Shown here piece by piece: positions 11,566-21,414 of a stretch of 64,000 bases of DNA (position 1 is its first letter; each line of letters opens with the position of its first letter). Below the pieces are notes generated by a model. The model was not told the origin of the DNA and searched no databases. It worked only from the letters and a program-made list of their open reading frames with translations. The stretch comes from Muscardinus avellanarius (lineage: Eukaryota > Chordata > Mammalia > Rodentia > Gliridae). Both the position numbers and the translations under genes were made by a program. The DNA lies in assembly GCA_963383645.1 (NCBI GenBank), contig OY726561.1, forward strand, positions 140,451,441-140,515,440, written 5' to 3'.

Positions 11566-11573
11566 TCAATTAG

Positions 11574-12099
11574 CATTTTTAAATACGCAGGATCCGGCTG
11601 ACTGAATTAAGGACTACCTTTTGTCAATATACACTCGCCTTGCTAGTTCTTCTTTCTAATGTATGAGTCTCTTTCAGCTTAATGTTTTAAAAGGTAATGT
11701 GAAGTAGTTCAGAAGAATTGAGTACTTATGTTAAAATCATTCCAGGTTGGCGTATGCATATGTGGAGACACTTCTATAGAGACTTCCCTTGCCCCTCAGG
11801 ATAACCTATGTTTGTTTATGTGCACTCTGGGAGCTCCTACACACCCATTACTTTAAAAATTTTAACACTGTAAGCATCTTACCTAACACAGATATTTTTA
11901 AAAACGTATTTTTAAAAGAATTACCAAATAAACTTGATTTTACATTTAAAAAAATCCTCATAGTAAAAAGGAAAACAGAAGTTAATGAAATAGAAACCAA
12001 GTGTATGACAGAGAACATCTATAGATAATAAAAATCTTATGTCTTTATTTTTAGAAAATTGGCAAAATGATTCCAAAATTGACATAAGACTACAAAGAA
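11574..12099. other. DOCK3 intron 1 sequence
   Basis: A/T-rich, no repeat or coding pattern recognised. Confidence 0.45.
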
Positions 12100-12310
12100 A
12101 GCTGGGTGTGATGGTACGCACTTGAAATCCCAGTCCTGGGGAGGCCGAGACAGGAGGATCACAGGTTCAAGGCCAGCCTCAGCTACTTCGTGGGGCCCTC
12201 TGCAACTTAGTGAGACCCTATTTCAAAATAAAGGATAAAAAATAGGGCTGGGGTGTAGCTCAGAGGTCGTGTCCCTGGGCTCCATCCCCAGACCTGCAAC
12301 AAGAAGACAA
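12100..12310 (+). mobile_element. B1-dID SINE
   Basis: agctgggtgtgatggtacgc start; ID half gctggggtgtagctcagagg; tail caacaagaag. Confidence 0.85.
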
Positions 12311-12514
12311 AGAGCAACGCACAGGCTTGTCGATCATAATGAACTGCACGACCATCTACCAAGCTTTCAAATCTCAAATCATTTCTGTGAAAACATGAAC
12401 GCTGATAGAAACCTAGCGCAAATGATGGGGGGCGTATTACACCCGCAATCAAAATACTGTAATCAAAACATAAAAGTCTTATGGGAACTTAACTAATTGG
12501 AAAATTTAGATGAG

Positions 12515-12785
12515 GTGAACAAGTTTACAGGAAGACAAAACAAGCAGAAAAGCTCAAAACTTAGTCGTACGTCAATTAAAAATGTATAATTAAAATCTTT
12601 TCAAAAATGAAATGGCAGAGCCAAGTTCATTTACCAATGAATCTATCAAAACATTTAAAGAAATAACAAAAAATCATAAACTCTGCAAAGGATGGGGAGA
12701 AAGACATTTTCAACTCATCATAACAGCAAAACCTGACAAAGATATTATCTCTTTCTAAAAGAATTAAAGTCAGAATACTATCGTC
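12515..12785 (+). mobile_element. L1 ORF2 fragment
   Basis: Contains ccaatgaatctatcaaaaca, atttaaagaaataac and taacagcaaaacctgacaaa, matching the ORF2 stretch before the reverse transcriptase core. Short and diverged. Confidence 0.55.
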
Positions 12786-12821
12786 CTGCATGCGTATCTA
12801 TTTTTATTGTAGCACAATTCA

Positions 12822-12954
12822 AGCTGGGTGTGGAGGCACATGCCTGTAATCCCAGTGCCTGGGAGGCTGAGCAAGGAGGACCGCAGGGTCAGGGACACAC
12901 TCAGAAAACTGCAACTTAGTGAGAGGTAAAATGTCCTGGGTTCAACCCCCAGTA

Positions 12955-12957
<3 letters not shown>
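12822..12957 (+). mobile_element. B1-dID SINE with internal deletion
   Basis: agctgggtgtggaggcacat, then an early jump to aggtaaaatgtcctgggttc. The ID half has lost its A box. Tail grew into (CA)n. Confidence 0.85.

Positions 12958-12993
<36 letters not shown>
12957..12993 (+). repeat. (CA)n microsatellite
   Basis: About 18 CA units directly after the SINE's agtaccacac end. Confidence 0.95.
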
Positions 12994-12996
<3 letters not shown>

Positions 12997-12999
12997 CAA

Positions 13000-13680
13000 C
13001 TGTGATATAAAGTGAGAGGGGTGTTCTTCAATTCCTTTTTAATTCACCAAAAAATATACATGTATCTGCGATATGTCACTCTGAACTATGTGTTTGTTAT
13101 AGAACAGCGAATCATACTAAGATGTGTTACCTCATAGACTTAAAATGTGGTAAAAATAGCTTTTATTCTCTGAAAAAATTTTAAGGATACAACGCACTCG
13201 TATTAACTGTAGTCAGCATGCTGTAAGCCTAGTTTTTATATGCTGTCCAAATTAAGATGTCGTCACCTATAAATACAGACTGCTGTGTTTTTTAGTAAAC
13301 CTAGGGCATCCTCAGAGCAGAAGTATTTGTTACTACTTGGGTTCTAAAGCAGTGCACTCCTGGCGCCTCCGCCCGCCCAGTCCGTGCTCCAGCAGAAGCG
13401 GGTCCTGAGCTCCCGCGCTGCCTTCTGGGTGACTCATAACCTCGCTTGATTTTGGTTAATAGAGACTACTTCACGATTTCACTTATCTCCTCTACTGACC
13501 TTTTAGGAATAATATTTTCTGCTTTAATACTTTAATGATTATAATATGCATCCTTAACTTGATAGTCTGTCTCTAAATAATATTTTACTACCTAAGAAAC
13601 AACATAGGAACACTGCTTCACCAGTTGTGTTCTTGCCATATTTTTAATCTCCACAAATGTTATACACTTCACAATATATT
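13000..13680. other. Unassigned intronic stretch
   Basis: A/T-rich with a small CpG-rich patch at 13,360-13,440; may include very old L1. Confidence 0.4.
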
Positions 13681-13974
13681 ATTATTCATTCTTCTTGTTG
13701 TTCTTAGATGTTTTTATCTCTGACCAACTTTAAGAATTTCCTGTAGTGTAATTTAGCTGGGTGGTCCTGTTTGTTTCTCTCGGCCTGTATGTACACACCG
13801 ACAGACACCCTTCACAAACGCTGAGACATTCTCAGCCAGTACTTTTCAGTTATCTATTCTACTCGATTTCTCTCTTCTCTCCTTTGAGTACCCTAAGCAC
13901 CCATATGTTGGTTGCATTTTGTCCCAGAGATTTCAGGAGCTCTGTTTAGTTTCGTGTTTCTTCCCTTCTTTTCT

Positions 13975-14060
13975 TTTTTTGTTTTGTTTTTTTTTGTTGT
14001 TGTTGTTGTTGTTAATTTGTTTGTTTGTAGTGGTGGTGGTGGTGGTGGTGGTACTGCTGC
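13975..14060 (+). repeat. Compound microsatellite (TTG)n / (GGT)n / (CTG)n
   Basis: ttgttgttgttgttgtt at about 13,996, then tttgtttg, ggtggtggtggtggtggt and ctgctgctgctg. It leads into the inverted SINE, so it is derived from a SINE tail. Confidence 0.9.
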
Positions 14061-14221
14061 TGCTGAGGATTGAACCTAGAGGCACCCCCAGCCTTTTGTA
14101 TTTTTTGTTTTGAAATAGGGTCTCTCTAGGTTGCTGAGGCTGTCCTCCAACCTGCAACCCTCCTGTCTCAGCCTCCCAAATCCTGGGGTTCTAGGCCTGG
14201 CATGCACCACCACGCCTGGCC
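14028..14221 (-). mobile_element. B1-dID SINE
   Basis: gaggattgaacctagaggca, then aatagggtctctctaggttg, ending ccaccacgcctggcc. Nested in ancient L1. Confidence 0.85.
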
Positions 14222-14624
14222 CCACCCATCTCTTCATGGTTTGGAGTGGATCGCTCTATGGACCTATCCATTCGTTGCCTTGTTTATATTCTATCTGCAA
14301 CTAAAACCATTGAATGAATGAATTCACTTCTGATACTGTACTTTTGATTGCAAAATTGCCATGCTGTTCTCTTTCAGTTTTCATTCTCTACTCAAATTCT
14401 TCCTGTACTCCTACATGTCCACTCTCCTCTGTGCGTTCAACATGTTTATCGTGGTTATTTCAAGGTCCCTATCTGCTAATTCCAGCATCTGGGCCATCTC
14501 TAAGTCTGCTTCTATTAGCTTTTCTGCCTTCTAACTACAAATTGCTTCTTCTTCCTTTATTGCACACTCTATGTTTTATGATATCCCAAACAATGGTAAA
14601 AAAAAAACAAGCAGCAGAAACTGA

Positions 14625-15273
14625 AGTAAATAATATTTATCCTCAGAAAATAATGTCCTCTCGTTCCTCTTCTAGGTCAGGAGGCTGGGAGGCTAGGTTC
14701 ATGTAATTAAGAAGGGTCCAGCTTTCTTTCAGCTTAAATTTTGTTAAATTCACCAATGATTCAAACGTTTTAGAAGCAGGATCAGAGCTTTTTCTTCACT
14801 GGGATTAAGAATCTGAGCGCCAGCAAGATTCTGAAGAAGTGATGAGCTCAGAGGAGGGAGGTGGAGATTTCTCTCCTCCTCTCCTACCCCTCTTACAAGC
14901 CACAGAGGATGCATCTTCACTCTGCTCTCCGTCTCCCCTTTCTGAGGTACATATTCGAGCTGCTAGACTTTTCTGTCCCTGGCTTCTATAGCTCAGGAAC
15001 GCACCCTTTACCCGAGGCCCATTTCCAGTCTTCAGTAGGCTGCTGCTGTGCACCTGAAAGAAGGCCTCAAGGCTCTCAGCTTTCCTGCCTGACCTCAGCC
15101 TCTGGAACGCCACAGCCATGAACCTGGGAAATGCCGGATGAATCTCCAGGGGTGCCCTGGTCCTGCCCCTCATTCTCTGGCACACTGAGGACCCAATGGA
15201 AAACACCTGGCCGGCATGTACAAACGCACTCTGTGACTGGGCCCTTGGAATTCTGAACAATTCAACTAATATT
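14625..15273. other. Unassigned stretch, target of the composite element
   Basis: Mixed-composition DNA up to the TT/AAAA insertion site. The minus strand is open from 14,805 to the array, but without protein features I recognise. Confidence 0.4.
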
Positions 15274-15290
15274 AAAAAAAATCGTTTGTG
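15274..15290 (+). repeat. 5' target-site duplication of the composite retroelement
   Basis: The 17-mer aaaaaaaatcgtttgtg recurs at 20,227-20,243. The 5' junction reads att/aaaaaaa, which fits the L1 endonuclease target TT/AAAA. Confidence 0.88.
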
Positions 15291-16259
15291 GGCGGGGGTC
15301 GCGGGCTGGGCACGCCAGATGGGGCCCGGGTCGCGGGACTCTGGGCCCCAGGCAGAACTGCGAGTAGCACGCCAGACCCCTGGAGAAACCAGGCCCAGTA
15401 AGACGCTGGGTTCTGGGCGGGGGTCGCGGGCGGGGCACGCCAGATGGGGCCCGGGTCGCGGGACTCTGGGCCCCGGCCGAACTGCGCGTAGCACGCCAGA
15501 CCCCTGGAGAAACCGGACCCAGTAAGACGCTGGGTTCTGGGCGGGGGTCGCGGGCTGGGCACGCCAGATGGGGCCCGGGTCGGCCCCGGCCGAACTGCGC
15601 ATAGCACACCAGACCCCTGGAGAAACCAGGCCCAGTAAGACGCTGGGTTCTGGGCGGGGGTCGCGGGCTGGGCACGCCAGATGGGGCCCGGGTCGCGGGA
15701 CTCTGGGCCCCAGGCAGAACTGCGAGTAGCACGCCAGACCCCTGGAGAAACCAGGCCCAGTAAGATGCTGGGTTCTGGGCGGGGGTCGCGGGCGGGGCAC
15801 GCCAGATGGGGCCCAGGTCGCGGGACTCTGGGCCCCGGCCGAACTGCGCATAGCAAGCCAGACCCCTGGAGAAACCAGGCCCAGTAAGACGCTGGGTTCT
15901 GGGTGGGGGTCGCGGGCTGGGCACGCCAGATGGGGCCTGGGTCGCGGGACTCTGGGCCCCAGGCAGAACTGCGAGTAGCACGCCAGACCCCTGGAGAAAC
16001 CAGGCCCAGTAAGACGCTGGGTTCTGGGCGGGGGTCGCGGGCGGGGCACGCCAGATGGGGCCCGGGTCCCGGGACCCTGGGCCCCAGGCAGAACTGCGAG
16101 TAGCACGCCAGACCCCTGGAGAAACCAGGCCCAGTAAGATGCTGGGTTCTGGGCGGGGGTCGAGCACAGGGCACGCCAGCTGGGGCCCGGATCGCGGGAC
16201 TCTGGGTCCCGGCCGAACTGCGAGTAGCACGTCAGACCCCTGGAGAAACCGGGCCCAGA
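15290..16259 (+). repeat. 5' tandem array, eight ~125-bp GC-rich units
   Basis: Units begin at about 15,290, 15,415, 15,539, 15,652, 15,777, 15,901, 16,026 and 16,151. Spacing is 124-125 bp except the third unit, which is 113 bp because it lost about 12 bp around gcgggactctggg. Each begins gggcgggggtcgcggg and ends near cccagtaagacgctgggttct; the last stops early at cccag. Variation is mainly ctgg/cggg, aggc/ccgg and single-base changes. Tandem 5' units of this kind act as promoter monomers in mouse L1. That role here is inference. Confidence 0.92.
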
Positions 16260-16740
16260 ACAGAAAAAGATAAAGAAAAACATCGGAGAGGTGGTAAGAA
16301 AGCCGTCATGGATGCCAGGACACTGGAGATGCAGAAAAAACTTATCTAAATGCACTGGAACTTATGGAAAAATTCGCCATGAAAGAGGACTGCTATTTCT
16401 CTATATTGTTAAGAATCTCAGACATCACATATAAGGAGAGAGTTTAGCGGAGACCAAGGAGAAATGCGGTGTTGAAAGAGTTCTTCGCTATGGTGGTGGA
16501 GACTTGTATTCAGGAGAAGCAGAAACCGGATCTTACCAACTTTATTTTTTTGGAGAAATTACACCAAATGTCGAATGCTACCATCACGCATGCTTCGGAA
16601 CACTGGACAACATTCAGAGTGGAAAAAGAGCCTGAGAAGGATTTGAAACGGTGGAGGCAGTGGCAATGCCAGTGGCCAATATTCGGGGGAGGCAGAGATC
16701 TGATACATTACAACTGGAACCTTTGAAATAATAACCACAG
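16260..16740 (+). mobile_element. Middle segment of the composite retroelement with broken coding-like frame
   Basis: Non-repetitive linker between the two arrays. One plus frame runs from just after a TAA near 16,295 to a TGA at about 16,727 with a single TAG at about 16,448. The second piece contains VLKEFFAMVVETCIQEKQK and ends LIHYNWNL. Composition is balanced and codon-like, unlike the flanking GC arrays, so it could be a captured exon or an L1/ERV coding remnant. I do not recognise the protein. No start context or domain supports a working gene. Confidence 0.5.
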
Positions 16741-19700
16741 AGACAGTGATCGGAACCTGCTGAGGGGTTAGGCGGGCGCCGGGGCCAGTGGCCGACATCG
16801 GAGCTTGCTGTGAGGCAAGGCCACTACTGAGGCCTCCGTGGCCGGGATTGGAACCTGCAGAGGGGTTAGACCGATGCTGGGGCCAGCGAGGCCGGCATTG
16901 GAGCCTGCCATGATGCAAGGCTTGTGCTAGGGCCTCCGAGGTCGGGTCCGGAACTTGCTGAGGGGTTAGGCCGGTGCTGGGGTCAGCGAGGCCGGCATCG
17001 GAGCCTGCCGTGAGGCAAGGCCAGTGTTGGGGCCCCCGAGGACGGGACCGGAGCCTGCTGAGGGGTTAGGCCGGTGCTGGGGCCAGCGAGGCTGGCATCA
17101 GAGCCTGCCATGAGGCAAGGCCGGTACTTGGGCCTCCGAGGCCAGGATAAGAGCCTGCCGAGGGGTTAGGCTGGTGCTGGGGCTAGCGAGGCCGGCATCG
17201 GAGCCTGCCATGAGGCAAGGCCGGTACTGGGACCTCCGAGGCCGGGATAAGAGCCTGCCAAGGGGTTAGGCCGGTGCTGGGGCCAGCGAGGCCGGCATCG
17301 GAGCCTGCCGAGGGGTTAGGCCGGTGCTGGGGCCAGCGAGGCCGGCATCGGAGTCTGCCGTGAGGCAAGGCCGGTACTGGGGCCTCCGAGGCCAGGATAA
17401 GAGCCTGCTGAGGGGTTAGGCCGGTGCTGGGGCCAGCGAGGCCGGCATCGGAGCCTGCCTTGATGCAAAGCCAGTGCTGGGGCCTCCAAATCCGGGATCG
17501 GAGCCTGCTGAGGGGTTAGGCCGGTGCTGGGGCCAGCGAGGCCGGCATCGGAGCCTGCCTTGAGGCAAGGCCGTACTGGGGCCTCTGAGGCCGGGATCGG
17601 AGCCTGCCGAGGGGTTAGGCCGCTGCTGGGGCCAGTGAGGCCGGCATCGGAGCCTGCCGTGAGGCAAGGCCGGTACTGGGGCCTCCGAGGCCAGGATAAG
17701 AGCCTGCCGAGGGGTTAGGCCGGTGCTGGGGCCAGCGAGGCCGGCATCGGAGCCTGCCTTGATGCAAAGCCAGTGCTGGGGCTTCCAAATCCGGGATCGG
17801 AGCCTGCTGAGGGGTTAGGCCGGTGCTGGGGCCAGCGAGGCCGGCATCGGAGCCTGCCTTGAGGCAAGGCCGTACTGGGGCCTCTGAGGCCGGGATCGGA
17901 GCCTGCCGAGGGGTTAGGCCGCTGCTGGGGCCAGTGAGGCCGGCATCGGAGCCTGCCTTGAGGCAAGGCCGGTACTGGGGCCTCGAGGCCAGGATAAGAG
18001 CCTGCCGAGGGGTTAGGCCGGTGCTGGGGCCAGCGAGGCCGGCATCGGAGCCTACCGTGAGGCAAGGCCGGTACTGGGGCCTCCAAGGCCAGGATAAGAG
18101 CTTGCCGAGGGGTTAGGCCGGTGCTGGGGCCAACGAGGCTGGCAGCGGAGCCTGCCGTGAGGCATGACCAGTGCTGGGGCCTTCGAGGCCAGGATCGGAG
18201 CCTGCCGTGAGGCAAGGCCGGTACTGGGGCCTCCGAGGCCAGGATAAGAGCCTGCTGAGGGGTTAGGCCGGTGCTGGGGCCAGCGAGGCCGGCATCGGAG
18301 CCTGCCTTGAGGCATGACCAGTGCTGGGGCCTCCGAGGCCGGGATCGGAGCCTGCCGAGGGGTTAGGCCGGTGCTGGGGCCAGCGAGGCCGGCATCGGAG
18401 CCTGCCTTGAGGCAAGGCTGGTACTGGGGCCTCAGAGGCCGGGATCGGAGCCTGCCGAGGGGTTAGGCCGCTGCTGGGGCCAGTGAGGCCGGCATCGGAG
18501 CCTGCCTTGAGGCAAGGCCGGTACTGGGGCCTCGAGGCCAGGATAAGAGCCTGCCGAGGGGTTAGGCCGGTGCTGGGGCCAGCGAGGCTGGCATCGGAGC
18601 CTGCCGTGAGGCAAGGCCGGTACTGGGGCCTCCAAGGCCAGGATAAGAGCTTGCCGAGGGGTTAGGCCGGTGCTGGGGCCAACGAGGCCGGCAGCGGAGC
18701 CTGCCGTGAGGCATGACCAGTGCTGGGGCCTCCGAGGCCGGGATCGGAGCATGCCGAGGGGTTAGGCCGGTGCTGGGGCCAGCGAGGCCGGCATCGGAGC
18801 CTGCCGTGAGGCAAGGCTGGTACTGGGGCCTCCGAGGCCAGGATAAGAGCCTGCTGAGGGGTTAGGCCGCTGCTGGGGCCAGTGAGGCCGGCATCGGAGC
18901 CTGCCGTGAGGCAAGGCCGGTACTGGGGCCTCCGAGGCCAGGATAAGAGCCTGCCGAGGGGTTAGGCCGGTGCTGGGGCCAGAGAGGCCGGCATCGGAGC
19001 CTGCCTTGAGGCATGACCAGTGCTGGGGACTCCGAGGCCGGGATCGGAGCCTGCCGAGGGGTTAGGCCGGTGCTGGGGCCAGCGAGGCCGTCATCGGAGC
19101 CTGCCTTGAGGCAAGGCCGGTACTGGGGCCTCAGAGGCCGGGATCGGAGCCTGCCGAGGGGTTAGGCCGCTGCTGGGGCCAGTGAGGCCGGCATCGGAGC
19201 CTGCCTTGAGGCAAGGCCGGTACTGGGGCCTCGAGGCCAGGATAAGAGCCTGCCGAGGGGTTAGGCCGGTGCTGGGGCCAGCGAGGCCGGCATCGGAGCC
19301 TGCCGTGAGGCAAGGCCGGTACTGGGGCCTCCAAGGCCAGGATAAGAGCTTGCCGAGGGGTTAGGCCGGTGCTGGGGCCAACGAGGCTGGCAGCGGAGCC
19401 TGCCGTGAGGCATGACCAGTGCTGGGGCCTCCGAGGCCGGGATCGGAGCATGCCGAGGGGTTAGGCCGGTGCTGGGGCCAGCGAGGCCGGCATCGGAGCC
19501 TGCCGAGGGATTAGGCCGGTGCTGGGGCCAGCTAGGCCGGCATCGGAGCCTGCCTTGAGGCAAGGCCGGTACTGGGGCCTCTGAGGCCAGGATAAGAGCC
19601 TGCCAAGGGGTTAAGCCGGTGCTGGGGCCAGTGAGGCCGTCATCGGAGCCTGCCGTGAGACATTACCAGTGTTGGGGCCTCCAAGGTCGGGACCAAAGCC

Positions 19701-19860
19701 AGCTTAGGGGTTTGACCGGTTCAGGGGCCAGCGAGACCAGAACTGGGTCCTCACATGAGGCAAGGCCGCTGCTTGAGCCAGCGAGGTCTGGATCAGTCCA
19801 CTGAGTAGCCAGGCCACTACTGGGACCATCAAGAGTGGGATTGGTACTTGCAACGCAGCA
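16740..19860 (+). repeat. VNTR of alternating ~50-bp units (~100-bp dimer, about 31 dimers)
   Basis: Half-unit A runs gaggggttaggccggtgctg onward to gcatcggagcctgcc. Half-unit B runs gtgaggcaaggccggtactg onward to gagcctgcc. They mostly alternate. A-A neighbours occur near 17,261-17,360 and 19,461-19,560, and a B-B neighbour near 18,150-18,240. Blocks are re-duplicated: about 17,524-17,718 recurs 299 bp later and 18,432-18,752 recurs 699 bp later. Outer units toward both ends are more diverged than the interior, as expected from unequal exchange or slippage. CpG-rich throughout. Confidence 0.92.
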
Positions 19861-20226
19861 TGCACAGAGAAATATCGCAGAAAATATAAATCAGACGCTT
19901 CTCTTAATCAGCAATAACTAGGAGGAAAAGGGCAACAGGAAGAGGTTGAGCTATAGAAAGGGCCCTATAGTGAAGCAACTAATGTGACCAATCAGAGGGT
20001 ATGTAATACTGGAGGACGGAGCCTCTTTAAAACGCAGGAGGTACATAAACAAATGTATCAAAGTAAATCACCAAAGAAGTGTGGGATGGAGGGAGGGGGA
20101 GGGAATGGGACGGGGGCTGGAGGAGGGCTAATTGGATGATGTGTGCTTGTATATCCTCTCAAGTCTTGTACTCCAATGTGATTGATATATGACTACAATG
20201 CACCAATTTAAAAAATAAATTAATTA
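19861..20226 (+). mobile_element. 3' segment of the composite retroelement: promoter-like block, L1-like end, A-rich tail
   Basis: After the VNTR comes non-repetitive DNA containing gaccaatcagag (CCAAT box, ~19,988) and ctctttaaaacg (TATA-like, ~20,022). The 34-bp spacing suggests a captured LTR-type promoter. Next is a G-rich purine run (~20,090-20,130), as in L1 3' UTRs, then actacaatgcaccaattt and an A/T-rich tail. The closing words match other L1 3' ends in this window (near 100, 38,090 and 57,965), which would let L1 reverse transcriptase prime on it. Confidence 0.7.
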
Positions 20227-20243
20227 AAAAAAAATCGTTTGTG
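20227..20243 (+). repeat. 3' target-site duplication of the composite retroelement
   Basis: Exact copy of the 17-mer at 15,274-15,290, directly after the A-rich tail. Confidence 0.88.
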
Positions 20244-20400
20244 AAAATTTCAGGTGGCTTCTCCCTACATGTACAGGTTCACACCCGCTCCCACTGTGCC
20301 CCCTCCCCCAGGGTAAAAGCAGCCGGCCTTGGGTCGCTCTAGTTCTAGAAAATATTCGTGTGTCCTTCTATAATTTAGTGCATTCCGCAGTACAACTCAG
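20244..20400. other. Right flank of the composite element
   Basis: Continues the pre-insertion sequence (gaaaatttcaggtggcttct). Contains a C-rich ccccctcccccag. Confidence 0.4.
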
Positions 20401-21212
20401 AAATAGGCAGAAAGAGGCTGTGTTATATGTGATATGAATGAATTCCAAAATAATATGCTGAGTGAACGAAGTCAGATCAAAAAGTCAGTACATGCCACCA
20501 GATGACCTCACTTGTAGAGACTAGAAAACGCAACTGAGTGCCAGTGGTGTAGAGGAGGGCTTGCCTAAGGATGGGGGGACGCAGCAGAAGAGAGAAGTCA
20601 CAAAGGAACTGGGAAACTGCGTGTGTAGTCAAAGTACAGCGCCATCTTACACATGTGCCCCATCACTAATCTCTAACCTCTCCTGCATTCCACCTGAGAA
20701 CTCCAGGGTCAGAACATCAGAATACCAGCCGCGCAGCTGCCTGAGACCTTCCACTGCTGTGATGTGTGACTGACTTTTTCTTATGACTTCTGTATTTCTT
20801 GGCTGCTTTGCCATAATGTTTTCAAGTTAAAATCTAACATAATAATGAAGTGTCCCTTGAAAAGTGGATTCTACAGAAATGAAACAGTATGTTATCATTT
20901 GAGATTTTTTTACCAACACCAATCAGGTTTGTGATGCTTCAAAACTGTAAATCAGGACAATTCATCTTCACTCTCAACACAGATAACACATCGGGTTCTT
21001 GCACTCCTTAAAAGATAGACTCAACTCGAGGCCATCGTATCATAATTGTTCTTTTGCTTGATAATAATTGGGAATAAGAAAACTCTTTAGAGTGATGGAT
21101 ATGCTTGTTATCTTGATTGTGGTGATGCATATACACATATACATATTCCAAAACAAATCAAATGGTGTACTCCAAACGTGCAGCTTATTGTATGTCGATT
21201 ATATCTCAATCA
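20400..21212 (+). mobile_element. Ancient L1 (L1M-type) 3' end
   Basis: tgctgagtgaacgaagtcag and cacttgtagagactag, then gttatcttgattgtggtgat and tgcagcttattgtatgtcga and ttatatctcaatcaa, the classic ending of old L1 3' UTRs. The 5' part is disrupted. Confidence 0.75.
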
Positions 21213-21213
21213 A

Positions 21214-21412
21214 GATTTTTTTTTTTGGTGGCACTGGGGTTTCTGGAAGCCCTTCTATCTCCAGGCTACACTCCCAGACCTATTTTTTAATATATTTTTT
21301 AAATTGAAAACAGTGTCTCTTAAGCCAGCACGGCTGGCTTCGAACCTGCGCGATCCTCCTGTCTCCAACTCCCAAGCACTTGGATTACAAGCGTGCGCCA
21401 CCACGCCCGGCC
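21214..21412 (-). mobile_element. B1-dID SINE
   Basis: T-tail, ggtggcactggggtttctgg, ending ccaccacgcccggcc. Inserted at the very end of the ancient L1. Confidence 0.9.
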
Positions 21413-21414
21413 TT

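Larger units (their letters stand above)
13680..14620 (-). mobile_element. Ancient inverted L1 / HAL1-type 3' region
   Basis: The plus strand has ctttaagaatttcctgtagt, gtgtaatttagctgg, cacccatatgttggttgcat and gtccctatctgctaattcca, the antisense of the old L1M/HAL1 3' region. It is highly diverged and is split by the SINE at 14,028-14,221. Confidence 0.65.
15291..20226 (+). mobile_element. Composite non-autonomous retrotransposon, SVA-like architecture, unrecognised family
   Basis: About 4.94 kb bounded by identical 17-bp duplications. Parts in order: eight GC-rich ~125-bp tandem units (15,290-16,259), a ~480-bp non-repetitive middle (16,260-16,740), a ~3.1-kb VNTR of ~50-bp units (16,740-19,860), and a ~370-bp 3' part. 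The 3' part has CCAAT- and TATA-like motifs, a G-rich purine tract, an L1-type terminus (actacaatgcaccaattt) and an A-rich tail. No reverse transcriptase or endonuclease frame is present, so it must have moved in trans, most likely by L1, given the TT/AAAA site, tail and shared 3' end. Human SVA has a similar plan (5' repeat, VNTR, retroviral-derived 3' part, polyA) but unrelated sequence. It is antisense to DOCK3. The alternative is an L1 subfamily with a deleted coding region. Confidence 0.85.

Noticed and set aside
13919..14157. Frames rich in Val/Leu or Thr/Asn
   Set aside because: Translations of the (TTG)/(GGT) microsatellite at a SINE tail.
14805..16355. 516-codon minus-strand frame, with long frames in the two other minus frames
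   Set aside because: The 125-bp unit has no stop in any minus frame, and its length is not a multiple of three, so all three frames stay open. This is a property of the GC-rich array, not a gene.
16559..19563. Many 60-166-codon frames on both strands of the VNTR (PHGRLRCRPRWPQ-type repeats)
   Set aside because: They are translations of the 50-bp units, with no conserved start, no domain and restarts at each unit change.
16740..19860. Centromeric or pericentromeric satellite
   Set aside because: The array lies inside a retroelement bounded by exact target duplications and next to an ordinary gene exon.
16740..19860. CRISPR-like repeat array
   Set aside because: Units are contiguous without unique spacers, and the DNA is mammalian.
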